From Bacillota bacterium (GTDB lineage: Bacteria; Bacillota; Clostridia; Christensenellales; Pumilibacteraceae): 16,589 nt of DNA. The notes under the pieces are model-generated. The model was not told the DNA's origin. It did not search any database and was given only the letters and a program-made list of their open reading frames with translations. Below, piece after piece: positions 1-6,645 of the stretch. A program made the translations under genes and the position numbers. The stretch lies in the NCBI GenBank assembly GCA_009787685.1, contig WQSV01000014.1, forward strand, positions 1 to 16,589, read 5' to 3'. The first letter of the stretch is position 1. Every line of letters starts with the position of its first letter.

Positions 1-605
1 ACAAGTTGCATTGAAATCGCGATTACAACACCAACAATCGCGGCGATAACAAATTCATAGATTATTGGCTTTTGCCCAGTTGCCCTCATAAAGTTTGAAT
101 CAAACGTTACTGAGAATGTTCTGTTGTGAAGAACAAACAAGATCACTGCAACAAAAATTGCAACCCCTAAAGCAATGAAAACATCGGTTAATGTGGTCAA
201 AATCAAGAGATTTGTTCCAAACAACGCGGCTGTCACATTTTGAGTGACTTGACCTTGCGAATCGAATGTGTTCAAAAGGAAAAATCCGATTGCGATTGCT
301 GCTATGCTTATTATTGCAAGAACAGCATCACCTCTTAATTTTGCTCGTCCTCCGAATCTTAAAATCAAAATTGAAGCACCGACAGTTAGTGGCATGACGA
401 TAAAAAGTTCGTTGTTTAATCCGATTATTATTGCAAGAGCCGATGCCATGAATGCGACCTTTGAAAGCCCGAATCCTGCGAAAGAATATCTTTTCAAAAC
501 TAATGGCACACCGACACGCGAAGCACTGAACGCAACAAGAATTGCAACAAGCAATGCCCAAATAAAGACGTGCATTTGAAAAAAATGAAATACGCTAAAT
601 GTCAT
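1..605 (-). CDS. znuB: Metal (zinc/manganese) ABC transporter permease, 3' end cut by window edge
   Basis: Membrane permease of a metal importer of the ABC-3 (ZnuB/MntB) family. About 201 residues are readable from an ATG at 603–605. The frame starts MTFSVFHFFQ, is strongly hydrophobic with several membrane segments, and carries the family stretch KLRGDAVLAIISIAAIAIGF near residue 90. The first conserved membrane region reads GFGLSKVAF where many relatives have GDSLSHVAF, so that loop is diverged. The start lies 3 nt after the stop of the ATPase gene. A GGAG inside the ATPase's last codons serves as ribosome site, implying translational coupling. The C-terminus lies beyond base 1. Seen: open frame and hydrophobic pattern. 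Family knowledge: it pairs with the adjacent ATPase and binding protein. Metal identity is inferred. Confidence 0.9.
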   Translation of the reverse strand, partial: MTFSVFHFFQMHVFIWALLVAILVAFSASRVGVPLVLKRYSFAGFGLSKVAFMASALAIIIGLNNELFIVMPLTVGASILILRFGGRAKLRGDAVLAIISIAAIAIGFFLLNTFDSQGQVTQNVTAALFGTNLLILTTLTDVFIALGVAIFVAVILFVLHNRTFSVTFDSNFMRATGQKPIIYEFVIAAIVGVVIAISMQL

Positions 606-608
606 TTG

Positions 609-1367
609 TTATCTTCTCCACTCCTTTGTTGTTCCGAAGAAATAGCCCTCTTTTTTTATTTCTAAAATGTGGGAAGCATATTTTTTCGCATTTTCTATGT
701 CATGAGTCACCATGACTATTGTTATGTTTTTTTCTGTGTTTAGAGTTTTCAAAACTTGATAAAACTCTGCTGATGCATCTTTATCAAGATTTGAAGTCGG
801 CTCATCAAGGAAAATAATATTTTCACTTGAAAGCAATGCTCTTGCAAGAAGAACTCGCTGTTGTTGTCCACCACTAAGCTCTCGATAACATCTGTCTTTT
901 AAATCCAAAACATTTGTTGTTTCAAGAGCCTTTTTAGTGCTTTCTTTTTGTTCACTTGAATAAAATGGCTTCCACCACTTGCTTTTCCCCAAAGTTCCAG
1001 TTAATGCAACTTCAAAAACTGATGCTGGAAAATCTCTTTGAATATCTGTTTGCTGGGGCAAGTAGCCTATTTCACTCCTTTGCGGGACAAGGTCAATCCA
1101 GCCAGATATTTGCTTGTGAAGAGCGAGAATAGTTTTCAAGAGCGTACTTTTTCCCGTTCCGTTGTCTCCAATAATACAAAGATAGTCCCTTGAATTAATT
1201 CCAAAGGAAATTTCTTCTGTTATTGGATTTTTATCATAGCCCAAAACAAGGTCGCCAACTTCAAGAATGAAGCCGTTATCGTCTTCTTCCTCAAAGTCGG
1301 CATCATTGTTTTCTTGACCTAATTCATTGAGCTTTTCCAACTCTTCGTTTTCGTTTGTTTTTTTCAT
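609..1367 (-). CDS. znuC: Metal ABC transporter ATP-binding protein
   Basis: Cytoplasmic ATPase that powers the adjacent permease. Over 252 residues it shows Walker A GDNGTGKST (67–75), Q-loop near 105, signature LSGGQQQR (164–171), Walker B IIFLDEP (184–190) and switch His222 in VTHD. The ABC fold begins near residue 34. The first 33 residues form an unusual, very acidic extension (runs such as FEEEDD) with no counterpart in typical ZnuC. The only Met before the domain is residue 1, so this start was kept, but no Shine–Dalgarno sequence precedes it. A 69-nt gap separates it from the binding protein gene upstream; the permease gene follows after 3 nt. The acidic tail could be a regulatory or metal-attracting segment, or the true start could be a non-ATG codon nearer the domain. 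Confidence 0.93.
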   Translation of the reverse strand: MKKTNENEELEKLNELGQENNDADFEEEDDNGFILEVGDLVLGYDKNPITEEISFGINSRDYLCIIGDNGTGKSTLLKTILALHKQISGWIDLVPQRSEIGYLPQQTDIQRDFPASVFEVALTGTLGKSKWWKPFYSSEQKESTKKALETTNVLDLKDRCYRELSGGQQQRVLLARALLSSENIIFLDEPTSNLDKDASAEFYQVLKTLNTEKNITIVMVTHDIENAKKYASHILEIKKEGYFFGTTKEWRR

Positions 1368-1436
1368 TTTTGTTTTTTCGTTGTTTTTTGCTAGGACATC
1401 AAATTACAGTCCTTCAAATTTAATTTTGTTCCAAAA

Positions 1437-2405
1437 TTATGCTAGCGCCCGTCTTAGGCTTTCCATGTTTTGTCTCATTGCCGAGTAGTAGGTCAATCCA
1501 TCATTTATGCGTGAACGCGAGACTGACTGGAAGCATTCCATTCTCAAAACGTCTGGACTTGCGTTTGAACTGCCGATGAGAGATTCTGCAAATCTCATGT
1601 TGTCAATGATGAATAAATAGTTCGGACTCAATCTGTTGACGGCATCGACGAGAACAGTGAATGTTGTTGGACTGATTTCGTCCGCGGCACTACAACCTTG
1701 GAAAGCGGCATAGAACCTAAAACCATAGTGATTTGACATATAAAGAAATGGAAATCTGTCGGCAACAATTATTGTGTCTCGAGTTCCATCTTCAACAGCA
1801 GCCAAAAATTCAGCGTCGAGTGCGACTAATTTCGCGATGTAGGCTTCTGTGTTTGCATAATAATACGCTGCATTTACTGGGTCAAGAAGCATTATTTCAT
1901 CACGAATTCTTTCAATAAGACGAGTTGCGAAGCGTGGAGAGAGCCAAATGTGTTCATCATGAGTCGCACCACCACAACAGTCATCTTCGTCTCCCGCGAA
2001 GCTGTCGTCTGGAAAACGCATTGTTTCGTCAACGCCAAGTTCACGCATTAGTGGGACTGCGACTCTGTTTTCGTTTTGTTGATTTGCAAGTGCTAGGCGA
2101 GTCCACTCATCGCTCATTCCACCGTTATACAAAAACAAGCTTGTTTGACTGATATCTAATAAAACCGATGGAGTTAGTCCACCAACCTCGAAAGTGTGGA
2201 GATCTGCTCCAGTTTCGAAAAGATAACGAACTTTTAAATCCGCTGGATTGTCTCCAAGCACAACTCTTGTCCAATCATAAAATGGAAAAATAGTGACAAC
2301 TATGTCAGGAGTTCTTCTTGAACAGCCGACAAGTGAAAATGATGCTGGAACAAGGAGTAATAGCGATAGTGCCAAAACTAATATTCTTTTGAAAAATATT
2401 TTCAT
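1437..2405 (-). CDS. znuA: Zinc/manganese-type substrate-binding lipoprotein
   Basis: Extracytoplasmic metal receptor of cluster A-I (ZnuA/TroA family), 322 residues. A lipoprotein signal runs to Cys28 (lipobox LVGC). Likely metal ligands are His70 in ADLHTFE, His152 in DEHIWLSP and an acidic residue near 268 in FIIDN. The third ligand position, usually His, reads Asp216 in VADRFPF. From memory, a subgroup of clostridial relatives also has DRFPF there, so this is probably a family variant and not damage. A short acidic loop with Cys143, Cys144 and His149 replaces the His-rich loop of classical ZnuA. The ATG overlaps the stop of the upstream lipoprotein gene by one base (TAATG), with AAGGAG at good spacing, so the two are translationally coupled. 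The metal could be zinc or manganese; zinc is preferred but unproven. Confidence 0.9.
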   Translation of the reverse strand: MKIFFKRILVLALSLLLLVPASFSLVGCSRRTPDIVVTIFPFYDWTRVVLGDNPADLKVRYLFETGADLHTFEVGGLTPSVLLDISQTSLFLYNGGMSDEWTRLALANQQNENRVAVPLMRELGVDETMRFPDDSFAGDEDDCCGGATHDEHIWLSPRFATRLIERIRDEIMLLDPVNAAYYYANTEAYIAKLVALDAEFLAAVEDGTRDTIIVADRFPFLYMSNHYGFRFYAAFQGCSAADEISPTTFTVLVDAVNRLSPNYLFIIDNMRFAESLIGSSNASPDVLRMECFQSVSRSRINDGLTYYSAMRQNMESLRRALA

Positions 2406-3124
2406 TATTCACAATCTCCTTCAAATATGATTGCTCTTGATGCTGAAACAAGAGTGTTAAAACCATGGAAGTGATTATCAAAGTCTGGAAGTTCAAACGC
2501 GAAGTTAATAACAAATCCACTTCTCAAAAAATCTGCTTCTCTTGTTGGTCTGCATTGGGCAACAATGAAAAGCTCCATGTGATGGAAAATGTGGTCGTTT
2601 TCTCTGTCAAGACGAAAGACTCTTTGTTGATTTCCAGTTCTTCTTGAAATCAAATAGTCGTTTGAGAGGTTGACAACAGATGATCCGATTGAATTTCTAA
2701 TAAGGCACACCCAATCTTGAGTTGATGGATTAAACCAAAGGACGTGGATGTTTGTTGATTGTGCTGGCTCTAGTCTCGTTGTTGGTCTTGCGTGATCAAA
2801 AAATTCATAAGCAAATGCGACAAACCTTCCATATTGAACCTCGTCCCCTGCTCTGAAATAAACTGTTGCTCTCGCTGCTCCACCAGCGACTAGTGCTTCT
2901 GCTGTTATTGGAGCTTGAGCATCGGTGCCATTTTGCTGAAACACAAAATTACCGGGTTGCAAACGAACCAAGTCGTAATCGCTGTCCCAAACCTTTGTGA
3001 TATTTCTTTCAACTTCAACATCCATCATTGGAGCGAAGAAATGAATGTTTCCTCCACAGCCAATTGCAAATACCATAGTAAGTGCTAAAATAAAAGTTAG
3101 CACCAAAATTTTTGCTTTTTTCAT
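2405..3124 (-). CDS. Unrecognised lipoprotein encoded with the znu transporter
   Basis: I do not recognise this family. From the chosen ATG it has 239 residues, with a lipoprotein signal ending at Cys23 (lipobox AIGC). The mature part is mostly beta-like and contains scattered His (28, 111, 127, 178, 181, 182, 218, 220) and three further Cys. The pairs His181–His182 and the NHFH at 217–220 could bind metal. The frame is open 24 codons further upstream, but this ATG is preferred because AAGGAG precedes it by 9 nt and a signal peptide begins exactly there. Its stop overlaps the start of znuA by one base, so it is made together with the importer. Inference: an accessory surface protein for metal capture. 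It could equally be an unrelated envelope lipoprotein. Confidence 0.82.
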   Translation of the reverse strand: MKKAKILVLTFILALTMVFAIGCGGNIHFFAPMMDVEVERNITKVWDSDYDLVRLQPGNFVFQQNGTDAQAPITAEALVAGGAARATVYFRAGDEVQYGRFVAFAYEFFDHARPTTRLEPAQSTNIHVLWFNPSTQDWVCLIRNSIGSSVVNLSNDYLISRRTGNQQRVFRLDRENDHIFHHMELFIVAQCRPTREADFLRSGFVINFAFELPDFDNHFHGFNTLVSASRAIIFEGDCE

Positions 3125-3194
3125 AATAATTAACTCCTTGTTGCGTCCATGACGCTTTTGTTTTGTTGGTTGATTTTTCGTGTTATAGTCCGAC

Positions 3195-3271
3195 ACAACT
3201 TGTCACGAGGGTGCAGTTTAAGAACAATCCCTTTAGGCTCTTCCATTAATACCGCCTCTATGCCCAGTTGC
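3195..3271 (+). ncRNA. Candidate structured element, shorter copy of the one at 15195–15302
   Basis: Starts with an 18-nt block (CAACTTGTCACGAGGGTG, 3196–3213) that matches 15196–15213 at 17 of 18 positions, and ends with GCCCAGTTGCT, identical to the end of the other copy. CAACT at 3196–3200 can pair with AGTTG at 3266–3270 to close a stem; the interior differs in sequence and length. It lies in the 225-nt gap between the 106-residue protein gene and the lipoprotein gene. It may be a plus-strand RNA, part of the minus-strand 5' leader of the lipoprotein–znu mRNA, or a decayed mobile repeat. No known riboswitch class was recognised. Confidence 0.3.
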
Positions 3272-3349
3272 TAATTTGTTAAACCAAACATTGAACACGA
3301 AAATTTGACTCTTTTCCTGTTGTTTTGCTTTTGTTAGGAGTTTGTTTTT

Positions 3350-3670
3350 TTAATTATTAAGTCTGACCTTTAAAGAAATAGGACTCTTTGCTATTTCGTT
3401 TTGACATGGCAAAGAGATCGTTAAGATCGAATAATAGTTTAATGCTGGAATATTTGATTGAGAACTTGGAAGTGAACTTCCCTCAATAAAATTTTGCGTC
3501 AATTTGCACGCAAAACATATTTCGTTTTGAACTGGCTCTGTTAACGGAGTGCAACAATCATCATGAGCATTAGCAAAAACGACTCCATGAAAAGCAGAAA
3601 TTGCTATTATGAGAGCAACAACAAAAGCCAAAAGACCTAATGTAATTGTGATTTTTTTTGTTTTTGTCAT
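3350..3670 (-). CDS. Small membrane protein with a Cys/His motif near metal transporter
   Basis: A 106-residue protein: one N-terminal membrane segment or signal anchor (about 8–34), then HDDCC (36–40) and CFAC (52–55) on the outer face, a second mildly hydrophobic stretch (79–89), and a C-terminal tail SLKVRLNN. From memory it resembles small clostridial Cys/His membrane proteins found near metal-homeostasis genes, but I could not verify this. The ATG at 3668–3670 is the only plausible start; it lacks a Shine–Dalgarno sequence. It lies upstream of the lipoprotein–znuACB genes in the same direction. Inferred role: extracytoplasmic metal binding or sensing for the importer. The cysteines might instead form disulphides. 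Confidence 0.75.
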   Translation of the reverse strand: MTKTKKITITLGLLAFVVALIIAISAFHGVVFANAHDDCCTPLTEPVQNEICFACKLTQNFIEGSSLPSSQSNIPALNYYSILTISLPCQNEIAKSPISLKVRLNN

Positions 3671-3727
3671 GAGGAATGTTTGTTAGTGTTAGTGTTTTGC
3701 TAGTTTACTGGTCGATTTGTTGAACAC

Positions 3728-3766
3728 ACACGCAACTTGTCGTGGAGACAACGATTGCTATATTTT
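3728..3766. other. Hairpin upstream of the 106-residue protein gene
   Basis: GCAA (3732–3735) and UUGC (3756–3759) enclose UUGUC (3737–3741) paired with GACAA (3747–3751), with a five-base loop. It begins with GCAACTTGTC, the same ten bases that open the element at 15195. On the plus strand it is followed by TATATTTTTT, terminator-like; on the minus strand it lies about 60 nt before the 106-residue gene and would be in its leader. Function unknown. Confidence 0.3.
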
Positions 3767-3768
3767 TT

Positions 3769-3826
3769 AGAAAGAATAAAATTATTCAAACTCGCCGTTG
3801 TTCACTATTAATGATTTTATCTTTCT
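3769..3826. repeat. Long AT-rich inverted repeat
   Basis: The arms at 3769–3786 and 3810–3826 pair over about 17 bp (7 bp, one bulged A, 6 bp, one T·G, 3 bp) around a loop of about 23 nt. It lies between the stop of the 73-residue gene and the start of the 106-residue gene. It could act as a weak terminator or mRNA end stabiliser between the two. There is no good U-run on the minus strand. Confidence 0.4.
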
Positions 3827-3859
3827 TTTATGGAAAAGCAAGGTGACATTGTTTTTTTG

Positions 3860-4081
3860 TTATTCTTTCCAGTAGATGTAGTTTTTTCTTTTCACATCTT
3901 TTGTTTCGCGTTTTAATTTTCTTCTTTTGAGGTGAATTGAAAAAATCAAAAGAAACAATATGCCAAACAAGACAATGACCCCTAGTGCAACAAGAAGAAT
4001 TACCCACCAAAAGTATGATGAGCCTATGGATGCAATCAAATTGACTGTCAAGCTGGCTATGTTTGAAAAAATGTTATACAT
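3860..4081 (-). CDS. Small single-span membrane protein
   Basis: I recognise no family. The protein has 73 residues: a short N-terminal part, one strong membrane helix (about 23–50, with WWVILLVALG), then a very basic, probably cytoplasmic tail rich in Lys and Arg. The start is well supported by AGAGG six bases before the ATG, and it lies about 60 nt downstream of a near-consensus promoter. It is the first gene of the run that leads to the metal importer, although a 189-nt gap with inverted repeats follows, so co-transcription with the importer is uncertain. Confidence 0.7.
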   Translation of the reverse strand: MYNIFSNIASLTVNLIASIGSSYFWWVILLVALGVIVLFGILFLLIFSIHLKRRKLKRETKDVKRKNYIYWKE

Positions 4082-4140
4082 GTTCGACCTCTAATAATAA
4101 TGTAACATAAATGACAGACGGCTGCCGAGAATTCTGCATT

Positions 4141-4177
4141 GTGTAGATATCATACACTAAAATAATTGAGTTGTCAA
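4141..4177 (-). promoter_or_regulatory. SigA-type promoter with overlapping inverted repeat
   Basis: On the minus strand TTGACA (4172–4177) is followed after exactly 17 bp by TATGAT (4149–4154), giving a predicted start near 4142 and a leader of about 60 nt for the 73-residue gene. The −10 box lies inside GTGTA-N7-TACAC (4141–4157), a small inverted repeat placed where a repressor would block RNA polymerase. A metal regulator is an attractive candidate, but the repeat does not match a Zur or AdcR box I know. Confidence 0.7.
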
Positions 4178-4237
4178 GCGATTTTGTGAATTTTTTTTGA
4201 ATTTTTTATTAATTTTTAAAGAGATGTTATTTTTGTG

Positions 4238-4801
4238 CTAAAGATTTGTTTTTGTTTTCAATCGAATGTCATATGAGGTTTCAAAAAGGGTTATTGTTTT
4301 TTGAAGTTCATTTTGACTTTCCTTTTCTAATGTTTCTAGAGTTTTGTTGTCATTTTTTTTGTAGCCTTCTGTTATTAGAATTTTGTTTATGTAGAATTTT
4401 GCGACTGAGAACGGACAAGTGTCTTTGAAAATAATATTACGAAAACATTTTAGTATTAATGGAAATAGCTCAGGAATTGGAGAATGTGAAACTGCAACTG
4501 TTGTCACTTCAAACATCACTGCGGCGAGAATAAACGCGTCATAATCATGAACTATTGAAGAGATGTCCTCGATTTGAGTTGCTCCGACAACCGACAAAAA
4601 ACCATTTTTTGAATTTAGTTCAAACTCGCATAACGCAAAAGGGAGAGATGCGAATTTCAGTTTCGCCCTCTCTTTCTTGACTCCTCTTATTTTTGCCCTC
4701 ACAACCTCGCCCTCATGGGTAAAAAGAGTGAGCATCTTGTCAAATTCTCCATGCTCACTGCTTTTCATTACTATTGCGGTTTTTGAACAAATACTATTCA
4801 A
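4238..4801 (-). CDS. recO: DNA repair protein RecO, short form
   Basis: RecO helps load RecA on gapped DNA in the RecFOR pathway. The N-terminal OB-fold is clear: TAIVMKSSEHGEFDKMLTLF (8–27) and VRAKIRGVKKERAKL (34–48), then a helical part. At 187 residues it is shorter than the usual 240–260, and the four-Cys zinc motif normally found after the helical bundle is absent; the C-terminus is a Lys/Glu-rich tail. No frameshift remnant was seen downstream. The start is TTG at 4799–4801; an ATG start at residue 12 would cut into the OB-fold. It overlaps the end of the yqzL-like gene by 8 nt, as expected for the yqzL–recO pair. Confidence 0.88.
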   Translation of the reverse strand: MNSICSKTAIVMKSSEHGEFDKMLTLFTHEGEVVRAKIRGVKKERAKLKFASLPFALCEFELNSKNGFLSVVGATQIEDISSIVHDYDAFILAAVMFEVTTVAVSHSPIPELFPLILKCFRNIIFKDTCPFSVAKFYINKILITEGYKKNDNKTLETLEKESQNELQKTITLFETSYDIRLKTKTNL

Positions 4802-4931
4802 TATTGTTATCTTGGTCTTTCAATCTGGAATATAACATGTAGTAGCCGATTGAGCCAGTTTCACGAAACATATCCCATGCTATTTCAAGGGGTTGAACTG
4901 TTCTTTCTCTTTTATCTTTGTTGTTATCCAT
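4794..4931 (-). CDS. yqzL: YqzL-like small protein
   Basis: A 45-residue gene from ATG (4929–4931) to TAG (4794–4796). It reads MDNNKDKRERT then EIAWDMFRETGSIGYYMLY (16–34) and ends near residue 45. The pattern W..F..TG.I.YYMLY matches the YqzL family, which in Bacillus lies directly upstream of recO. Here it also abuts recO, with 8 nt of overlap. Function of YqzL is unknown. No Shine–Dalgarno sequence precedes the ATG; an ATG 11 nt further upstream is in another frame. Identification rests on motif plus position. Confidence 0.8.
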   Translation of the reverse strand: MDNNKDKRERTVQPLEIAWDMFRETGSIGYYMLYSRLKDQDNNIE

Positions 4932-4960
4932 GCTGATAGCATGTGCAACAAGATGAAAAT

Positions 4961-5023
4961 TTAAAAGTTAACGGTGAAAAAAATAATACTTTTTGTTTTC
5001 CGTGTTTCATTTTTAACTTTTAA
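4961..5023. repeat. Perfect 11-bp inverted repeat between era and yqzL
   Basis: TTAAAAGTTAA (4961–4971) pairs perfectly with TTAACTTTTAA (5013–5023), extended inside by TGAAA/TTTCA. It fills the gap between the ybeY–era stop and the yqzL start. It may be an mRNA stabiliser, processing site or weak terminator; the U-run on the minus strand is poor. Confidence 0.5.
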
Positions 5024-5031
5024 TACTTCAT

Positions 5032-6510
5032 TTACTTATAGCCCATGTTGTCTAATTGCAATTTTTTGTCTCGCCAGCCTTCGCGGACTTTGACGAAGAG
5101 TTTCAAATAGACTTTTGTTCCAATTAATCTTTCAATGCTTTGGCGGGCACTTGTGCCGATTTTTTTCAGCATTTCCCCACCTTTGCCGATAACTATTTTT
5201 TTGTGGGAGTCTCTTTCAAGAACGATGTCAACTTCAATACGAGTTAAATTTCCTTCGCGTTGATACGAAATAACATCGGTTGCTATGCCATGCGGGATTT
5301 CTTCTTGCAAGAATAACAATGCTTTTTCGCGGACGATTTCGCCGACCATAAAGTTTAATGGCTTGTCGGAGAGTTGCTCTTCATCATAGTAGAGGGCTTC
5401 GTCTTTGAGATGAGATGCGATAAAATTGCGGAGTTTGTCAATATTGGTTTTTTTGAGAGCAGACACTGGAATAATTTCTTTTACAATATTTTTTTTGTCA
5501 ACTGATTGAGTCAATGGAATTAATCTTTCAAGAGTTGGATAAACTTTTTCGAACCCGAGAATATCTACTTTGTTAAGAGCGATATAGACCGGCACTCCTT
5601 TTTTTGTGAATTGTTCTATTAAATCAAACTCTTCTTTTGAAACTGGTTTTTGCCCATCAAGAACGATGACTACAACATCGACCGCGCTTGTTCCTTCTTT
5701 GATTTCCTTCTCCATATATGACCCAAGTCGATTTTTTGCTTTCAAAATCCCCGGGGTGTCGATGAAAATCATTTGATAATCTTCGTTTGTTAGTATTCCT
5801 AAAATTTTGTCACGTGTTGTTTGCGGGCGAGGTGAAGTGATTGAAACTTTGTCCCCGATTAGAGCGTTCATGAGCGAAGATTTCCCGACATTAGGCTTTC
5901 CGATAATTGCAACGAAACCCGATTTTCTTTGTGGAGATTGTGGCATAACGATTGAAGGTGTTGAAGGATTTTCCTTACTTGGAGAGGATACCATTGGTCT
6001 CTTGTTGCTTGATTCCGAATTCGTCAACAAGCGATCAATGTCCGTCCCTATGTCCTTATGCTCCCCGTCCCCCAAAATCATCTTTTCAAGTTCACGCATT
6101 ATTTTTTTGTCTTCCTCTCCATCGTGGGTGTTTCCAAGAAGATGCAATAATCCGTGAACAAAAAGATAGGAACGCTCGCGTTCGAGTGAGTGCCCATATT
6201 CCTTTGCTTGCTCTTCTACTTTCTCTTCGCAAATGACAATACTTCCGATGTTGACGGCTTTGACTTCATCGTCATAGTCAAGAGGGTAGTTTTTCTTTGT
6301 CAAGTCTTTTATTTGTGAAAGCGTTGGAAAACTAAGGACATCTGTCACCTCACTCTTTCCTCTCGTTTGGGAGTTTAGCTCCTTGATTTCTTCGGGAGTC
6401 ACGAAAATTAGTTCGGCAAAACCTTTGCCTTTGAGGTTAAAACAAGTGAATGTTTTCTTTGCTATTTTGTTGAAAAATTCAACATCTTTTTCTGTTTCAA
6501 TTTTTAACAT
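5032..6510 (-). CDS. era: YbeY endoribonuclease–Era GTPase fusion
   Basis: One frame carries two ribosome-maturation proteins (numbers for the longest form, 528 residues). YbeY, residues about 37–185: TDVLSFP (92–98) and zinc site HGLLHLLGNTH (155–165), with His155, His159 and His165 spaced as in the family. A Ser/Pro-rich linker covers about 186–232. Era, 233–528: G1 GKPNVGKS (240–247), G2 PQTTRD (265–270), G3 DTPG (287–290), G4 NKVD (349–352), G5 SAL (386–388), KH domain with VIGKGGEMLKKIG (476–488). All catalytic motifs are intact, so both halves should work. In Bacillus dgkA and cdd separate the two genes; they are absent here. The ATG at 6508–6510 is chosen because YbeY proteins start about there. 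ATG at 6544–6546 or GTG at 6616–6618 would add residues encoded by a dispersed repeat. None has a Shine–Dalgarno sequence. Confidence 0.92.
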   Translation of the reverse strand: MLKIETEKDVEFFNKIAKKTFTCFNLKGKGFAELIFVTPEEIKELNSQTRGKSEVTDVLSFPTLSQIKDLTKKNYPLDYDDEVKAVNIGSIVICEEKVEEQAKEYGHSLERERSYLFVHGLLHLLGNTHDGEEDKKIMRELEKMILGDGEHKDIGTDIDRLLTNSESSNKRPMVSSPSKENPSTPSIVMPQSPQRKSGFVAIIGKPNVGKSSLMNALIGDKVSITSPRPQTTRDKILGILTNEDYQMIFIDTPGILKAKNRLGSYMEKEIKEGTSAVDVVVIVLDGQKPVSKEEFDLIEQFTKKGVPVYIALNKVDILGFEKVYPTLERLIPLTQSVDKKNIVKEIIPVSALKKTNIDKLRNFIASHLKDEALYYDEEQLSDKPLNFMVGEIVREKALLFLQEEIPHGIATDVISYQREGNLTRIEVDIVLERDSHKKIVIGKGGEMLKKIGTSARQSIERLIGTKVYLKLFVKVREGWRDKKLQLDNMGYK

Positions 6511-6550
6511 TTTTTTTTGGATTGTTTGGTTTCTTTGGCTGATCATTTTC

Positions 6551-6600
6551 AACAGTCTTTGACTGGTTTGTGTTGACACTAGTTTTGTGTTGACACTAGT
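6551..6600 (+). repeat. Dispersed repeat fragment plus 17-bp tandem duplication
   Basis: The segment from 6551 contains TCAACAGTCTTTGACTGGTT, a copy of the hairpin module seen at 8420–8440 and 13431–13451. It runs directly into two perfect tandem copies of TTTGTGTTGACACTAGT (6567–6583 and 6584–6600). It lies between pgpH and the preferred ybeY start and can be read through as an N-terminal extension of 36 codons. Confidence 0.75.
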
Positions 6601-6645
6601 TATGTTAGCTTTCTCCACAAAGATGATAGAAGATCTTCAATGTTT

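Noticed and set aside
268..579. Plus-strand frame opposite znuB
   Set aside because: Antisense shadow; the minus strand encodes a clear ABC permease.
3125..3196. 24-codon upstream extension of the lipoprotein
   Set aside because: The signal peptide and AAGGAG site both point to the internal ATG at 3122–3124.
5977..6000. Separate internal start for Era inside the fusion
   Set aside because: The Met codons near residues 209 and 225 lack a properly spaced ribosome site; AAGGA lies too far upstream. Since other genes here also lack such sites, it cannot be fully excluded.
6584..6600. Plus-strand promoter from the TTGACA in the 17-bp repeat
   Set aside because: No −10-like hexamer at suitable spacing and no plus-strand gene downstream.
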